From NCBI RefSeq assembly GCF_002837185.1, contig NZ_KZ478022.1, positions 1 through 52,511 of the forward strand: a DNA stretch of 52,511 nt. The letters run 5' to 3'. Positions 32,412 through 42,092 of the stretch are shown here, piece by piece. The notes below the pieces were generated by a model. That model ran no database searches. It saw nothing but the letters and a program-made list of their open reading frames with translations, and was not told the origin of the DNA. The position numbers were made by a program, and so were the translations under genes. Within the stretch, counting starts at the first letter, position 1. Every line of letters begins with the position of its first letter. This DNA is from Pseudomonas fluorescens. GTDB taxonomy: Bacteria; Pseudomonadota; Gammaproteobacteria; Pseudomonadales; Pseudomonadaceae.

Positions 32412-34403
32412 ATGATCGAGATCCGTTCTTTTCGCGATCTTCTGCGCCTGTTCTTCATCTTTCGCAAGGAGTTCAGGCTGGCGGCCATCGCGGCGCTGGT
32501 GATCATTTTGCTGGGGGCTTTCCTGCTGCCGGCCAAGTACGAATCCACCGCGCGCCTGTTGGTCAAGCCGGGGCGTGACTCGACGCTGCCGATCGAAATC
32601 AGCAACCGTCAGGCGCTGGTGATGCCGAGCACTCAGCGCGACCCGATTGTCGATGAAGAACGCCTGCTCACCGGGCGCCCGATCGTGCGGGCGGTAGCCG
32701 AGCATTATCTGGAAGTCATCGACAAAATGCCGCCGCCGGAAGGCGTCTGGAAGCGCACCAAGTTCTATGTCAAAAACGGTATCGGCGCAGTGTTCGACGG
32801 CGTACGGGTGGTGCTGGAAACCGTGGGCATCGTTGAAAAGACCACACCGGTGGAGCGCCTCGCCGCGAGCCTGGAGAAGAACTTTGAAGTCAGCCACGCG
32901 GCGGGCTCCACGGTGATGGACATCAGCTTCAAATGGGGCGACCCGCAAATCGCCCAGGCGGTGGTCAAGAGTTGGGTCGAGACCTACATCAACGAACGCA
33001 CCGAGGCCCTGGGACGCAAGAGCCTGTATGCCTTCTATGAAGGTCAGGCGGCCAACAGCGCGACCGAAATCAAGAGCTACAAGCAGCAGATCCTCACTCA
33101 CCTGAACCGGATCGGCGCAGCGAGCATTACCGATCGCCTGGAAGATTTATCCGAACGCATCAACGTACTGCGGGGCGAGACGTTCAACACCAGTCGCTTG
33201 ATCGCCTCGTCCGACAGCGCCATTGCAAGCACGCGCACCCAGCTCAAGACCCAGCCAAAGGAAGTCACCACGGTTCGCCAGATTGCGCTGAACCCGCAGC
33301 AGCAGGACTTGCGCCGTCTGCTCAACCAGAAGCTGCTGGAAAAAGCCGACATGATGCGCACCTACACCGATAACGCGCCGCCAGTCAAAGCCCTGGACGC
33401 GTCGATTCGAGCGATGCAGGTCCAGGTCTCGAATGAAAGCAACACCGTGCAAAGCTCGGAAAACCGCGCGCCGAACACGCTCGAAATCCACTTGCAGCGC
33501 GTGCTGCTCGATGAGTCCAGCAACAACCTGGCGTTGCGTACCCAACTGGTGCAACAGCAGAAACAACTGGTCAACCTCGAAGCGCAACGCAAGGAAGCCC
33601 TGGATATCGAGCCGGAGCTGGCGCGCCTGTCCCGTGAGCTGAATACCACCGAGCGTAACTACGCGCTGTACGTGGACAACCTGGAAAAATCGCGCATCGA
33701 CCGTGAGCTGGATAACAGCCAGATCAGCAACATTGCAGTGATCGAGGAAGCCACCCTGAACCCAGGCCGCATTTTCCCGAAAACCCTGCTGATGCTGTTT
33801 TTGGCGATCCCGTTCGCCATCGTCGTCGGCCTGCTGGTGGTCTACCTGTGCTACCTGCTTGATCAACGCATTCACGATGGTGGCCTGGTGGAACGCAAGT
33901 TCGGCCTGCCGTTGTGGACCACGCTGCCGGAGCTGGACACCAGCACCGCGCAAGGCACCAACGCGTTCAATGCGAGCATCTACCGGTTGTACGGCCTGTT
34001 GCAGTTGGACCGGGTGGCCGAACGCGGCCTGACCCTCGGGCTGACCTCGGCGCGCCACGGTGAAGGGGTGACCTTCGTGGTGGAGCAACTGCGCCTATTG
34101 CTTCAGGAAAACGGTATCACCGTGCGAGTCGGCGGGGTTGATCCGGCGGCGCCAGGTGAAGTGGTGCTGCTGGACGCCTCAGCGCTGCTGGACAACCGCG
34201 ATGCCTTCGTCAACCTGCGCCGCGCCGACCTGATCGCGCTGGTGGTCGAAGCCCGCAAGAGCACGGTGCCGGTGGTGGAGCACGCGCTGTCGATCCTCAA
34301 TACAGCATTCGGCAAAGTCGACGGCATCATCATCAACCGGCGCAAGTTCGAAGTGCCGGCCAAGGTACTGCGCACCATCGCCAAATACCGGGGGGCGTTC
34401 TGA
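32412..34403 (+). CDS. pslE: PslE, Wzc-like polysaccharide co-polymerase
   Basis: This 663-residue inner-membrane protein has a Wzz/chain-length domain flanked by two membrane segments (about 18-38 and 455-480). The intervening periplasmic part is rich in coiled coil (about 200-420). The C-terminal cytoplasmic domain resembles the Wzc tyrosine kinase, but the Walker A position reads TSARHGEGVTFV without the essential Lys, and no Tyr cluster follows, so kinase activity is unlikely. AAGGAG lies before the ATG. Its stop overlaps the pslF start by one base. It works with PslD in chain-length control and export. Confidence 0.92.
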   Translation: MIEIRSFRDLLRLFFIFRKEFRLAAIAALVIILLGAFLLPAKYESTARLLVKPGRDSTLPIEISNRQALVMPSTQRDPIVDEERLLTGRPIVRAVAEHYLEVIDKMPPPEGVWKRTKFYVKNGIGAVFDGVRVVLETVGIVEKTTPVERLAASLEKNFEVSHAAGSTVMDISFKWGDPQIAQAVVKSWVETYINERTEALGRKSLYAFYEGQAANSATEIKSYKQQILTHLNRIGAASITDRLEDLSERINVLRGETFNTSRLIASSDSAIASTRTQLKTQPKEVTTVRQIALNPQQQDLRRLLNQKLLEKADMMRTYTDNAPPVKALDASIRAMQVQVSNESNTVQSSENRAPNTLEIHLQRVLLDESSNNLALRTQLVQQQKQLVNLEAQRKEALDIEPELARLSRELNTTERNYALYVDNLEKSRIDRELDNSQISNIAVIEEATLNPGRIFPKTLLMLFLAIPFAIVVGLLVVYLCYLLDQRIHDGGLVERKFGLPLWTTLPELDTSTAQGTNAFNASIYRLYGLLQLDRVAERGLTLGLTSARHGEGVTFVVEQLRLLLQENGITVRVGGVDPAAPGEVVLLDASALLDNRDAFVNLRRADLIALVVEARKSTVPVVEHALSILNTAFGKVDGIIINRRKFEVPAKVLRTIAKYRGAF

Positions 34404-35593
34404 TGCGCATCGCCCTGCTTGCACCTTTGCCGCCGGAAAAAAACGGGATCGCCGACTATGCGAACCATTTCAAGACGGCATTGGAGCAACTGGGCGTGAC
34501 GGTGCTGACACCGTTGAGCGGCGTGGAAGGCTCGAGCGCGGCGATCAGGCAGGCCGTTGCCGCGTTCGACTGGCGCAGCGTGGACCTGGTCCACGCCGAA
34601 CTGGGCGGCGGGCGCCTGGGAGAGTTCCTGGCCTTGCGCGAGTTGCGCAAGGGCTACCCTGACCTGTCGCTGACGGCCACCGTGCATGACCCCGAGCGCA
34701 TCGTGTGGCGGCGCGAGCACCTGCCCTTCCCGCTCAACCTGCTGGAGCGCCTGCCCAGCCCGTTGCCGCAGGCGGCAGTGGTGCTGGCAGACCCGCTGAC
34801 CCTGCGTGAAGAACGCCAGGTCGCGCGGGGCCTGACGCGGTTGATTACCCTGACCCGCCTGGGCGCCGATTGCCTCAGCCAGCGTATGCAACTGCCGGCC
34901 GGCAAGGTGGCGGTCATCCATCACGCCAACCTGGCGATTGCAGCCGTGGCCCTGCCGCCGCTGGATACGCTGCACCTGTTGTATTTCGGTTTCATCTACC
35001 GTGGCAAAGGCATTGAAGACCTGTTGCAGGCCCTGGCCGCCGTCTTCGAGCAAGCCCCCCAATTGCGTGACCGTGTGCGCCTGACCCTGGCCGGTGGCAC
35101 TGCCGCCGAAATGGCGTTTGGCGCGGGCGGCAATTACCTGGAGCAGTTGAACCGCCAGATCGCCGACCTCGGCCTGGCAGGCGTCATCGATTGGCGGCTG
35201 AACCTGCCGGCTGACGAGATTGCCCAGACGATCCAGGCCCACCATGTGATGGTGCTGCCGTATCGCGAATCGAAAAAACTCGGCCTGCTCGGCCGCCAAC
35301 GCGGCACCAGTGGCGCGCTGTCCTGGGCCGCCGCGTGCGGACGTGGAGCGATTACCTCCGATGCGCGGGCGTTTGCCGAGGAAGTCGCCAGCGGTAACGG
35401 CGCGATCTATCCCGAAGGCGATGTGGCCGCGCTGGGCGAGCAGTTGTTGCGCCTGGCCCGTACGCCGACCCTGGCCCGGGACTGGGCCGAACGCGCCGGG
35501 GCCATCGGCCGCGAACGCTTATGGCCGCTGACGGCGCAGCACTTCAAGCAGCTCTTCGAACAGGCAATTGCGGGGGCCCCGTATGGCACGTAA
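34403..35593 (+). CDS. pslF: PslF, family 4 glycosyltransferase
   Basis: This 396-residue GT-B enzyme has N-terminal LLAPLPPEKNGIADYANHF, a second-domain start at LLYFGFIYRGKGIEDLLQAL, and a C-terminal region with SGALSWAAACGRGAITSDA for the nucleotide-sugar phosphate site. It is cytoplasmic, transferring a sugar in Psl repeat synthesis. The start overlaps the pslE stop (TGATG), and the 3' end overlaps the pslG start by 11 bases. Confidence 0.9.
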   Translation: MRIALLAPLPPEKNGIADYANHFKTALEQLGVTVLTPLSGVEGSSAAIRQAVAAFDWRSVDLVHAELGGGRLGEFLALRELRKGYPDLSLTATVHDPERIVWRREHLPFPLNLLERLPSPLPQAAVVLADPLTLREERQVARGLTRLITLTRLGADCLSQRMQLPAGKVAVIHHANLAIAAVALPPLDTLHLLYFGFIYRGKGIEDLLQALAAVFEQAPQLRDRVRLTLAGGTAAEMAFGAGGNYLEQLNRQIADLGLAGVIDWRLNLPADEIAQTIQAHHVMVLPYRESKKLGLLGRQRGTSGALSWAAACGRGAITSDARAFAEEVASGNGAIYPEGDVAALGEQLLRLARTPTLARDWAERAGAIGRERLWPLTAQHFKQLFEQAIAGAPYGT

Positions 35594-36911
35594 ACGGACT
35601 TATTTCGCCACCCTTGCGCTGGTCGCCGCCCTGGGGCTGACCGTCTTTATCTGGGGGCGCCAGGCCGACGCCGAGAGCCATGTGCTCAAAGGCAACAAGG
35701 TGGTGGTGTGGAAGGACTTCCTCGGCGTCAACGCGCAGTTCCTGTGGTTCAGCCCCGAGCGTTACCAGTTGCAAATCGACCGCCTCAAGGAGCTGGGCCT
35801 GGAATGGGTGCGCCTGGACCTGCATTGGGACCAATTGGAGCCGGTCGCCGACCAGTACCAGGTGGCGACCCTGGACCAGTTGGTGACCAGGCTTGAAGAC
35901 AACCAGCTCAAGTCAGTGTTTTACCTGGTCGGCTCGGCGCCCTTTATCACCACCGCGCCGGTGGGCGCGCCCTACCAGGATCAATACCCGCCGCGAGACC
36001 CGAATGTGTTTGCGCTGCGCATGGCGCTGTTGGCCCAGCGCTACCCCAGCGTCGACGCCTGGCAGGTGTGGAACGAGCCGAACCTGCTGGGCTTCTGGCG
36101 CCCGGCGGCGGACCCGGCCGGTTATGCCACGCTGCTGCGCACCACCGCCGCCGCACTGCGCGCTGTCGCCCCGAACAAACCGGTAGTGGCCGCCGGCATG
36201 GCGTTCTTCAGCGAAATGCCCAACGGCCAGACCATGCTCGATGCCCTCGATGCCCTAGGCGTGCCGAGCCTGAACACCGTCATGTCCTACCACCCTTACA
36301 CGCAACTGCCCGAGGGCAACGACCCGGCCAACCTCGACTTCGTGGCCAAGACCACCGCCCTCAACCAGAAGCTGCGCAACAGCGGCGTGAAAACCCTGTG
36401 GAGCACCGAGTGGGGCTGGTCGAACTACCTCGGGCCCAAGGAAGCCCAGGACATCATCACCCAACAGGGCCAGGCCGATTATGTGATACGCCGCCTGGCG
36501 CTGATGAGCGCGCTGGATTTCGACAAGATTTTCCTGTTTACCCTGAGCGACCTGGACCAGCGCGCCAGCGTGCGCGACCGCGCCTACGGCTTGCTTGATA
36601 TCGACGCCAAGCCCAAGCCGGTCTACACCGCGTTGAAAAATTTCCTCGACGTCAGTGGCCCGCAAATGACCCCCGGCGATCCGCCCACCGCCGACCAATT
36701 GCCCGACGGCCTGTTCAGCATCGGCTGGATCCGCGCCGACGGGCGCAAGCTGTGGTTTTTCTGGTCGGCCCGTGGCGGTAACGCGCACTTGCCGAACCTC
36801 GCCAGCGCGACGTTGTATGACCCGTTGCGCGGCACGCAGACACCGGTGAGCGGCACCAATGGGTTGACTGTCCCGGTCAAGTCGAACCTGCAAATTCTGT
36901 TATGGGATTGA
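35583..36911 (+). CDS. pslG: PslG, GH39-like glycoside hydrolase
   Basis: The protein is 442 residues from the ATG at 35583. An N-terminal membrane anchor/signal segment lies at about 8-24. A TIM-barrel endoglycosidase follows with both catalytic glutamates at the positions known from P. aeruginosa PslG: Glu165 (VWNEPN) and Glu276 (STEWGW). A beta-sandwich C-terminus completes it. It cleaves Psl and is thought to edit or release the polymer in the periplasm. An in-frame TTG at 35568 is rejected as start. The exact residue numbers strongly support both the start and the identity. Confidence 0.95.
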   Translation: MARKRTYFATLALVAALGLTVFIWGRQADAESHVLKGNKVVVWKDFLGVNAQFLWFSPERYQLQIDRLKELGLEWVRLDLHWDQLEPVADQYQVATLDQLVTRLEDNQLKSVFYLVGSAPFITTAPVGAPYQDQYPPRDPNVFALRMALLAQRYPSVDAWQVWNEPNLLGFWRPAADPAGYATLLRTTAAALRAVAPNKPVVAAGMAFFSEMPNGQTMLDALDALGVPSLNTVMSYHPYTQLPEGNDPANLDFVAKTTALNQKLRNSGVKTLWSTEWGWSNYLGPKEAQDIITQQGQADYVIRRLALMSALDFDKIFLFTLSDLDQRASVRDRAYGLLDIDAKPKPVYTALKNFLDVSGPQMTPGDPPTADQLPDGLFSIGWIRADGRKLWFFWSARGGNAHLPNLASATLYDPLRGTQTPVSGTNGLTVPVKSNLQILLWD

Positions 36912-36919
36912 AGCCCGCC

Positions 36920-38137
36920 ATGCGCATTTTATGGATCCTGCCCTACTCGCCCTGGCCCGCCACCAGCGGCGGCAAGACGCGCCAGTTCCATCTGCTGCGC
37001 AGCCTGGCGGCGCGTGGGCACCGGATCACCCTGCTGCTGCACGACAAGCACCCGGTGTCGCTGGCCGATCGCCAGGTGCTGGAGGCGTTTCTCGAGCAAT
37101 TGATCATCCTGCCGCGCCGCCCGCTGCGCAGCGTGAAGACCCTGGTGGCCGGGCTGTTTGCGCCTTACCCGTTGCTGGCCAGCGTCAACGGCCTGTCGGG
37201 CGCGCTGCAGGACCGGTTCAACCAACTGCTCAATGAACATTGGGACGTGGTGCAGGTCGAGCACACCTACACCTTCCAACCCTATGAAGAGGCCCTGGTG
37301 CGTCAATCCCAACCTTTCGTGCTGACCGAACACAATGTTGAGTCGGCGCTCGGTGCGGCCACCTACGACCGCTTGCCGCGTTGGGCGCTGCCGTTCATTC
37401 GCTATGACCAATGGCGCTACACGCGCTGGGAACGTCGCGTGATGCGCCAGGCCACCCAGGTGGTGGCGGTCACCGACAGCGATGCGCAGGCGCTGGAAAA
37501 AATCGCCGGCAAACCGGTGCCGGTGGTGGTCAATGGCGTGGACTGCGATCACTTCGCCGCTGCCCGTCCTGACCCGTCGACCCGCCGCGTGCTGTTCCTG
37601 GGCAACTATGAGTACGCGCCCAATGTGGATGCCATCGAATGGGCCCTGGATGAAATCCTGCCCAAAGTCTGGGAGCGCTGCCCCGACGCGCGCATGAGCG
37701 TGTGCGGCTTCGGCATGCCCGCCAGTTGGCGCGAACGCTGGCAGGACCCGCGCATCGAATGGCAAGGCTTTGTGCCAGATCTGTTGAGCCTGCAATCGAC
37801 CTGTTCGGTGTTTCTCGCGCCGTTGCGCCATGGCGGTGGTTCCAAGCTCAAGGTGCTCGAAGCGCTGGCCGCCGGCATGCCCCTGGCCAGCACCGAACAG
37901 GGGGTGTCGGGCCTGGACCTGGTGGACGGCCTGGATTATCTCGGCGGGCAAACCGCCGTCAGCCTGGCGGACGCCGTGGTACGCCTGCTGCAATCGCCCG
38001 AAGCCGCCGCGCCCATGGGTGAAGCCGGGCGCGCCTATGTGCGGCGGGCCCATGACTGGAGCGTTGCCGCCAGCCAACTGGAGCAGGTGTACGCTACCCT
38101 GTCGCCGCTCAATCAAAAGGAGCCCGCATGCGTGTAG
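36920..38137 (+). CDS. pslH: PslH, family 4 glycosyltransferase
   Basis: This 405-residue GT-B enzyme has N-terminal LPYSPWPATSGGKTRQFHLLR, the central nucleotide-site segment VVNGVDCDHFAAA followed by VLFLGNYEYAPNVDAI, and a C-terminal acceptor loop with LRHGGGSKLKVLEALAAG. The ATG at 36920 (MRILWILPYS) with GAAG 6 bases upstream is chosen; an ATG at 36902 inside pslG adds six residues. Its stop overlaps pslI by 10 bases. It is one of the four cluster glycosyltransferases; linkage unknown. Confidence 0.9.
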   Translation: MRILWILPYSPWPATSGGKTRQFHLLRSLAARGHRITLLLHDKHPVSLADRQVLEAFLEQLIILPRRPLRSVKTLVAGLFAPYPLLASVNGLSGALQDRFNQLLNEHWDVVQVEHTYTFQPYEEALVRQSQPFVLTEHNVESALGAATYDRLPRWALPFIRYDQWRYTRWERRVMRQATQVVAVTDSDAQALEKIAGKPVPVVVNGVDCDHFAAARPDPSTRRVLFLGNYEYAPNVDAIEWALDEILPKVWERCPDARMSVCGFGMPASWRERWQDPRIEWQGFVPDLLSLQSTCSVFLAPLRHGGGSKLKVLEALAAGMPLASTEQGVSGLDLVDGLDYLGGQTAVSLADAVVRLLQSPEAAAPMGEAGRAYVRRAHDWSVAASQLEQVYATLSPLNQKEPACV

Positions 38138-39231
38138 GCCTGGATTACCGCACCGTCGGCACCTCACCGCAATCGGGCATCAGCCGACAGGTGTATGCGC
38201 TGGAAAGCGCCCTGCGCAGTTTGCCGGACCTGGAACTGGAGCGCTTTACCGTGGCGCCCCTGGGCGATCAAACGCGGTTGCAGGCGCACTGCCCGGCCTG
38301 GGGCTGCGCGAAAACGGCGATGCACCAGCCGCAGAATCGCCTGCGCTTCGAAGCCGGTTTTTTACCCCGCGCCCTGCGCGAACAGTACATCGATCTGTAC
38401 ATCAGCACCTTCAATATGGGCCTGCCGTTGCCGCCCCGGCCCACAGGGTTGCGTACCGTGGTGCTGCTGCACGACCTGTTCCAGATCACCCTGGACAACT
38501 ACCACGCCAGCCGCCTGAAGGCACTGGTGTACAAGACCACCGATCGGCTGTCGATTGCCTATGCCGTGCGTAGCGCCGACCGGGTGTGGACGCCCTCCCA
38601 GTACAGCGCCGACGAAACCGCACGGTTGTTTCCTCAGGCAGCGGGCAAGATTCGCGTGCTGCCCAATCAGGTGGACGGGTTCAACGAACCGGCGGCAGAC
38701 CTGTCGGCGCGCCCATTGCCCAAGGGCTTCTGGCTGCTGGTCGGCACCCGTGAATTGCGCAAGAACGTGCCGTTCCTGGTGGATGCCTGGCAGCAGGCGC
38801 GGCGCCTGTCCGTCAACGTGCCGGAATTGGTGCTGGTGGGCAGCCTGGAGCATTTGCCCGACGCCCAGCGCACCCTGGCGGGCATTCATGCGCTGAGTGG
38901 CGTCTCTGATGCCGAGTTGCACGGGCTGTACCGCCAGGCGTCACGTGTATGGCAACCCTCCTACGCTGAAGGTTTCGGTTTGCCGGTGATTGAAGCGTTG
39001 AGCGTCGGCACCCCCGTGGCCGTGGCCAGCGGCACCTCGCTGGACGAAATCACCCCGCCGTCGGCGCCGCGCTTTTCGCCCACCGATGGCCCTGCGTTGG
39101 TACAGCTGATGCTGAGCCTGGGTGAGCGCGGCGATGAAGGCACCCCCGAAGACCATCGCCAATGGGCCGCACGTTTCAATCAACACGCCTATCGCCGGCG
39201 CCTGGCCGAACTGATCGAGGAGCTGAAATGA
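38128..39231 (+). CDS. pslI: PslI, family 4 glycosyltransferase
   Basis: This 367-residue GT-B enzyme has N-terminal GLDYRTVGTSPQSGISRQVY, a mid segment LPKGFWLLVGTRELRKNVPFLVDAW at the second-domain start, and the donor site ASRVWQPSYAEGFGLPVIEALSVGTPV with the typical E(x)7E spacing. GGAG lies before the ATG. The gene overlaps both neighbours (10 bases with pslH, 4 bases with pslJ), consistent with coupled translation. Confidence 0.92.
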   Translation: MRVGLDYRTVGTSPQSGISRQVYALESALRSLPDLELERFTVAPLGDQTRLQAHCPAWGCAKTAMHQPQNRLRFEAGFLPRALREQYIDLYISTFNMGLPLPPRPTGLRTVVLLHDLFQITLDNYHASRLKALVYKTTDRLSIAYAVRSADRVWTPSQYSADETARLFPQAAGKIRVLPNQVDGFNEPAADLSARPLPKGFWLLVGTRELRKNVPFLVDAWQQARRLSVNVPELVLVGSLEHLPDAQRTLAGIHALSGVSDAELHGLYRQASRVWQPSYAEGFGLPVIEALSVGTPVAVASGTSLDEITPPSAPRFSPTDGPALVQLMLSLGERGDEGTPEDHRQWAARFNQHAYRRRLAELIEELK

Positions 39232-40661
39232 GACTCTCCCTGGCAAGCCTCGTCGCTATCCTCCTCGGCGCGCTGTTTGGCGTGGTCGCCCTGGCGCTGT
39301 CACCGGCCAAGGCGTTTCTCGCCGTGATTGGCCTGGCGGCGGCGGTGACCATCCTGCGCTTTCCCTTCTGGGGCTTTTTGCTGTTCGCCCTGGTCGCGAC
39401 CTTCATGCCCTACTCCACGCTCAACCTGGGCATCCGCAGTACCGTGAGCGAAGCGATTCTTGCGCTGACCTGGGGCGCGGTGCTGTGGCACGGTTTTCTG
39501 TCACGCCTGCCGGATGCGCCGCGCCTGGCCCGCCGTCCCACCGACCAGATGCTGCTGTGGCTGATGCTGTTCAGTGTGTTCCCGTTCATTGTCGGCCAGG
39601 TCAGCATCCACGCCGAAACCAGCGGCGTGGCCAACTGGCTGCGCTGGTTGCTGAACCTGTCAGGGGTATTTCTCGCGGCCAGGTTGTTGGTCGACTACAA
39701 GCGCCGCGAAAGCCTGGTGATCGCCTTGCTGCTGGGCACCCTGGCAATGCTGGTGATGTCGATCGCGGTGTTCGTGCGCACGCGCTCCGGGGCGGGAATT
39801 GCGCCGATCCTGGCGCTGCTCAATTACGGTAACTTCGACATGTTGAAATTCGGCCTGGAAGCCATGTCGTCGCGTATGGGTTCGCCGTGGATGCACCCGA
39901 ATGCCATCGGCGGAATCATGGCGCTGCTGCTGCCGCTGGCCTTCTGTTACGGCATGACCGAACAGGGTTGGAAACGCGCGCTGGGACTGGGCGTGGCGTG
40001 CCTGGGGGCGGCGGCGTTGCTGCTGGCCAGCAGCCGGGGGGCGATGGTCAGCCTGGCGCTGGTGCTGATATGGCTGGCCACCCGGCGCGTGCCTTACACC
40101 GGTCGCTTGCTGATGATCGGCGCGGCGCTGACCGTGGCGCTGGTCATCGCGTATCCGCCGTTGCAGGAACGCCTGGCGACGATTTTCTCGTCGAGCAACG
40201 CCAGTACCGAAGTGCGTTTCGACGAGTACCGCATGTTCCCGCAGGCCGTGGCGGCGTACCCGTTCGGCATCGGTTTCAAGGTCGACCCGCCGGTACCGGG
40301 TACACAGTTGCTGGGGATCTCCAACCTGTGGCTGAACTTCATCTACAAGACCGGCGTGGTCGGCATGCTGTTGTTTATCGCCGTCACCGTGCGCTGGTGG
40401 CGTGAAGCCCGGCCGGAAAAAGGCCCGATCCGCCTGACCAAGGACAATGCGCTGTGGCTGGGCAGCACGGCCGGGATTCTGTCGGCGCTGGTCAGCGGTT
40501 TGTTTGACCACTACTTCAGCTTTGCCGTGGTGATGGTGGCGCTGTTCTGGCTGATGGTGGGGATTAACGTGCTGGAGGCGCGCCGCTTGTTCCCGGCGCG
40601 CCTGCCCCAGGTCAAAACGGTGGCGTTTCGCAAGCCAGTACTTGATGGCGCGCGGTCCTGA
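39228..40661 (+). CDS. pslJ: PslJ, Wzy/O-antigen ligase-like polymerase
   Basis: This 477-residue inner-membrane protein has about ten to twelve hydrophobic segments. A large periplasmic loop lies in the second half (about 310-370, with ERLATIFSSSNASTEVRFDEYRMF) and an O-antigen ligase-type core precedes it (PWMHPNAIGGIMALLLPLA; ASSRGAMVSL). It probably polymerises the flipped Psl repeat units. The ATG at 39228 overlaps the pslI stop; the longer open frame lies within pslI and is not used. One base of its stop is shared with pslK. Confidence 0.9.
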   Translation: MRLSLASLVAILLGALFGVVALALSPAKAFLAVIGLAAAVTILRFPFWGFLLFALVATFMPYSTLNLGIRSTVSEAILALTWGAVLWHGFLSRLPDAPRLARRPTDQMLLWLMLFSVFPFIVGQVSIHAETSGVANWLRWLLNLSGVFLAARLLVDYKRRESLVIALLLGTLAMLVMSIAVFVRTRSGAGIAPILALLNYGNFDMLKFGLEAMSSRMGSPWMHPNAIGGIMALLLPLAFCYGMTEQGWKRALGLGVACLGAAALLLASSRGAMVSLALVLIWLATRRVPYTGRLLMIGAALTVALVIAYPPLQERLATIFSSSNASTEVRFDEYRMFPQAVAAYPFGIGFKVDPPVPGTQLLGISNLWLNFIYKTGVVGMLLFIAVTVRWWREARPEKGPIRLTKDNALWLGSTAGILSALVSGLFDHYFSFAVVMVALFWLMVGINVLEARRLFPARLPQVKTVAFRKPVLDGARS

Positions 40662-42070
40662 TGCTCGGTTCTGCCGCATGGCTGACCGTGGCGACTCTGT
40701 TGGGTCTGTGCCTGGGGTTTGCGCGCGAGTGGTTGCTGGTGGCGGCCTGGGGCGCGGGCGAGCGCAGTGATGCGTTTTTGATCGCGTTGTTCCTGCCCGA
40801 GGCGCTGCGCATGTCGCTGGCCGGCGGTGTATTGAGCGCCGCCGCGTTGCCGCTGTATCTGCAACGCGAGGACGACGAACGCCTGGACTGGCTGGCGGTG
40901 CTGTTTCCGGCATTGATGCTGATCGCCCTGTTCACCAGCCTGTTGCTGATGCTGTTGGCGCCCTGGCTGGTACAGGCGCTCGGCCCTGGGCTGGCGGCCG
41001 GCGCCACGGCCCTGGCCGCCAGCAACCTGCAGATCGTGGCGTGGTGTGTACCGGGCTTGATGCTGCATGCGCTGTTCAGTGTTCCATTGCAGGCCAGCGA
41101 GCGCTTCGTGCTGGCGGGACTGGGCTCGCTGCTGTTCAACCTGCCGCCGGTGACGTACCTCGCAGTGGCAGGCACCGCCAGCCAGCCGCACAGCCTGGCG
41201 CTGGCCTGCCTGATCGGCAGCGCATTGATGCCACTGGCGTTGCTGCCGTCGCTCTGGCGCCAGGGCTGGCGACCCTGGCGCGTGCAGCTGTCGTGCGCGC
41301 CCTTGCGCGAACTGGGCCAGCGCGTCGGCCCGCTGTTGCTGAGCAATGGCGCCAGTCAGGGCCTGGCGTTGATCGAGCGCCTGGTGGCGTCGCTGTTGGG
41401 GGAAGGCGCGGTGACCTGGGTCAACCTCGCACGCAAGCTGATGAACCTGCCGCTGATTGCGCTGATGAGCCTCAATCAAGTGCTGCTGGGGATGATGAGC
41501 CGACGCCAGGGCGATGAACGCCTGGCCCTGCTCAAGCGCGGCCTGGAAACCGCCAGCGTGCTGACCCTGCCGGCCGGCGTCGGCCTGGTGGCGGCGGCAC
41601 CGAGCCTGGTGGCGCTGCTGCTGCCCAACCAGGCGGCGGGCTCGCCGCTGCCGCCGTTGCTGGCATGGTTTGCCGTGCCCCTGGTGTTCGGTGCATGGAA
41701 CGCCCTGCTCGCGCGTTACGCCTACGCCGCCGGCGATACGCGTCAGCCGCTGCGCTGCGAACTGCTCGGCAGCCTGGTCAACGTGCTGCTGCTGGGCGTG
41801 CTGCCGTTTGTGTTTGGTTTGGCTGGCATTCCGCTGGCGGCGCTGTCGGGTGTGGTCTGTACCGCGCTGCTGCTGATGCAACGCCAGGCGTTGCTCGGCG
41901 CCCTGCCGTGGGCCCGGCATTGGCTGATCAGCACCGTGCTGATGGGGCTGGCGGCGCTGCTGTTGTTTCGAATCGAAGGCGTGTGGCTGCAACTGGGCTT
42001 GAGCACCCTGGCAGGCGCGATAGTGTTGCTGGGTATGGGGCTGTGGCTGAAGCCGTGGCGCAAGGCGTGA
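40661..42070 (+). CDS. pslK: PslK, MurJ/MviN-like flippase
   Basis: This 469-residue protein has about twelve to fourteen membrane helices. MOP-superfamily features are the opening LGLCLGFAREWLLVAAWGAGERSDAFLIALFLPEALR, and the two-fold repeat with QVLLGMMSRR in the second half. It would move lipid-linked Psl repeat units across the inner membrane. The ATG overlaps the pslJ stop (TGATG). The GC content is very high, as expected for long Leu/Ala-rich helices. Confidence 0.9.
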   Translation: MLGSAAWLTVATLLGLCLGFAREWLLVAAWGAGERSDAFLIALFLPEALRMSLAGGVLSAAALPLYLQREDDERLDWLAVLFPALMLIALFTSLLLMLLAPWLVQALGPGLAAGATALAASNLQIVAWCVPGLMLHALFSVPLQASERFVLAGLGSLLFNLPPVTYLAVAGTASQPHSLALACLIGSALMPLALLPSLWRQGWRPWRVQLSCAPLRELGQRVGPLLLSNGASQGLALIERLVASLLGEGAVTWVNLARKLMNLPLIALMSLNQVLLGMMSRRQGDERLALLKRGLETASVLTLPAGVGLVAAAPSLVALLLPNQAAGSPLPPLLAWFAVPLVFGAWNALLARYAYAAGDTRQPLRCELLGSLVNVLLLGVLPFVFGLAGIPLAALSGVVCTALLLMQRQALLGALPWARHWLISTVLMGLAALLLFRIEGVWLQLGLSTLAGAIVLLGMGLWLKPWRKA

Positions 42071-42092
42071 ATGATTGTTCGGGAAGACTCAA

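Noticed and set aside
36929..38167. 412-codon minus-strand frame opposite pslH
   Set aside because: It is a frame shadow of a glycosyltransferase gene with clear motifs, and no ribosome site or domain is visible.
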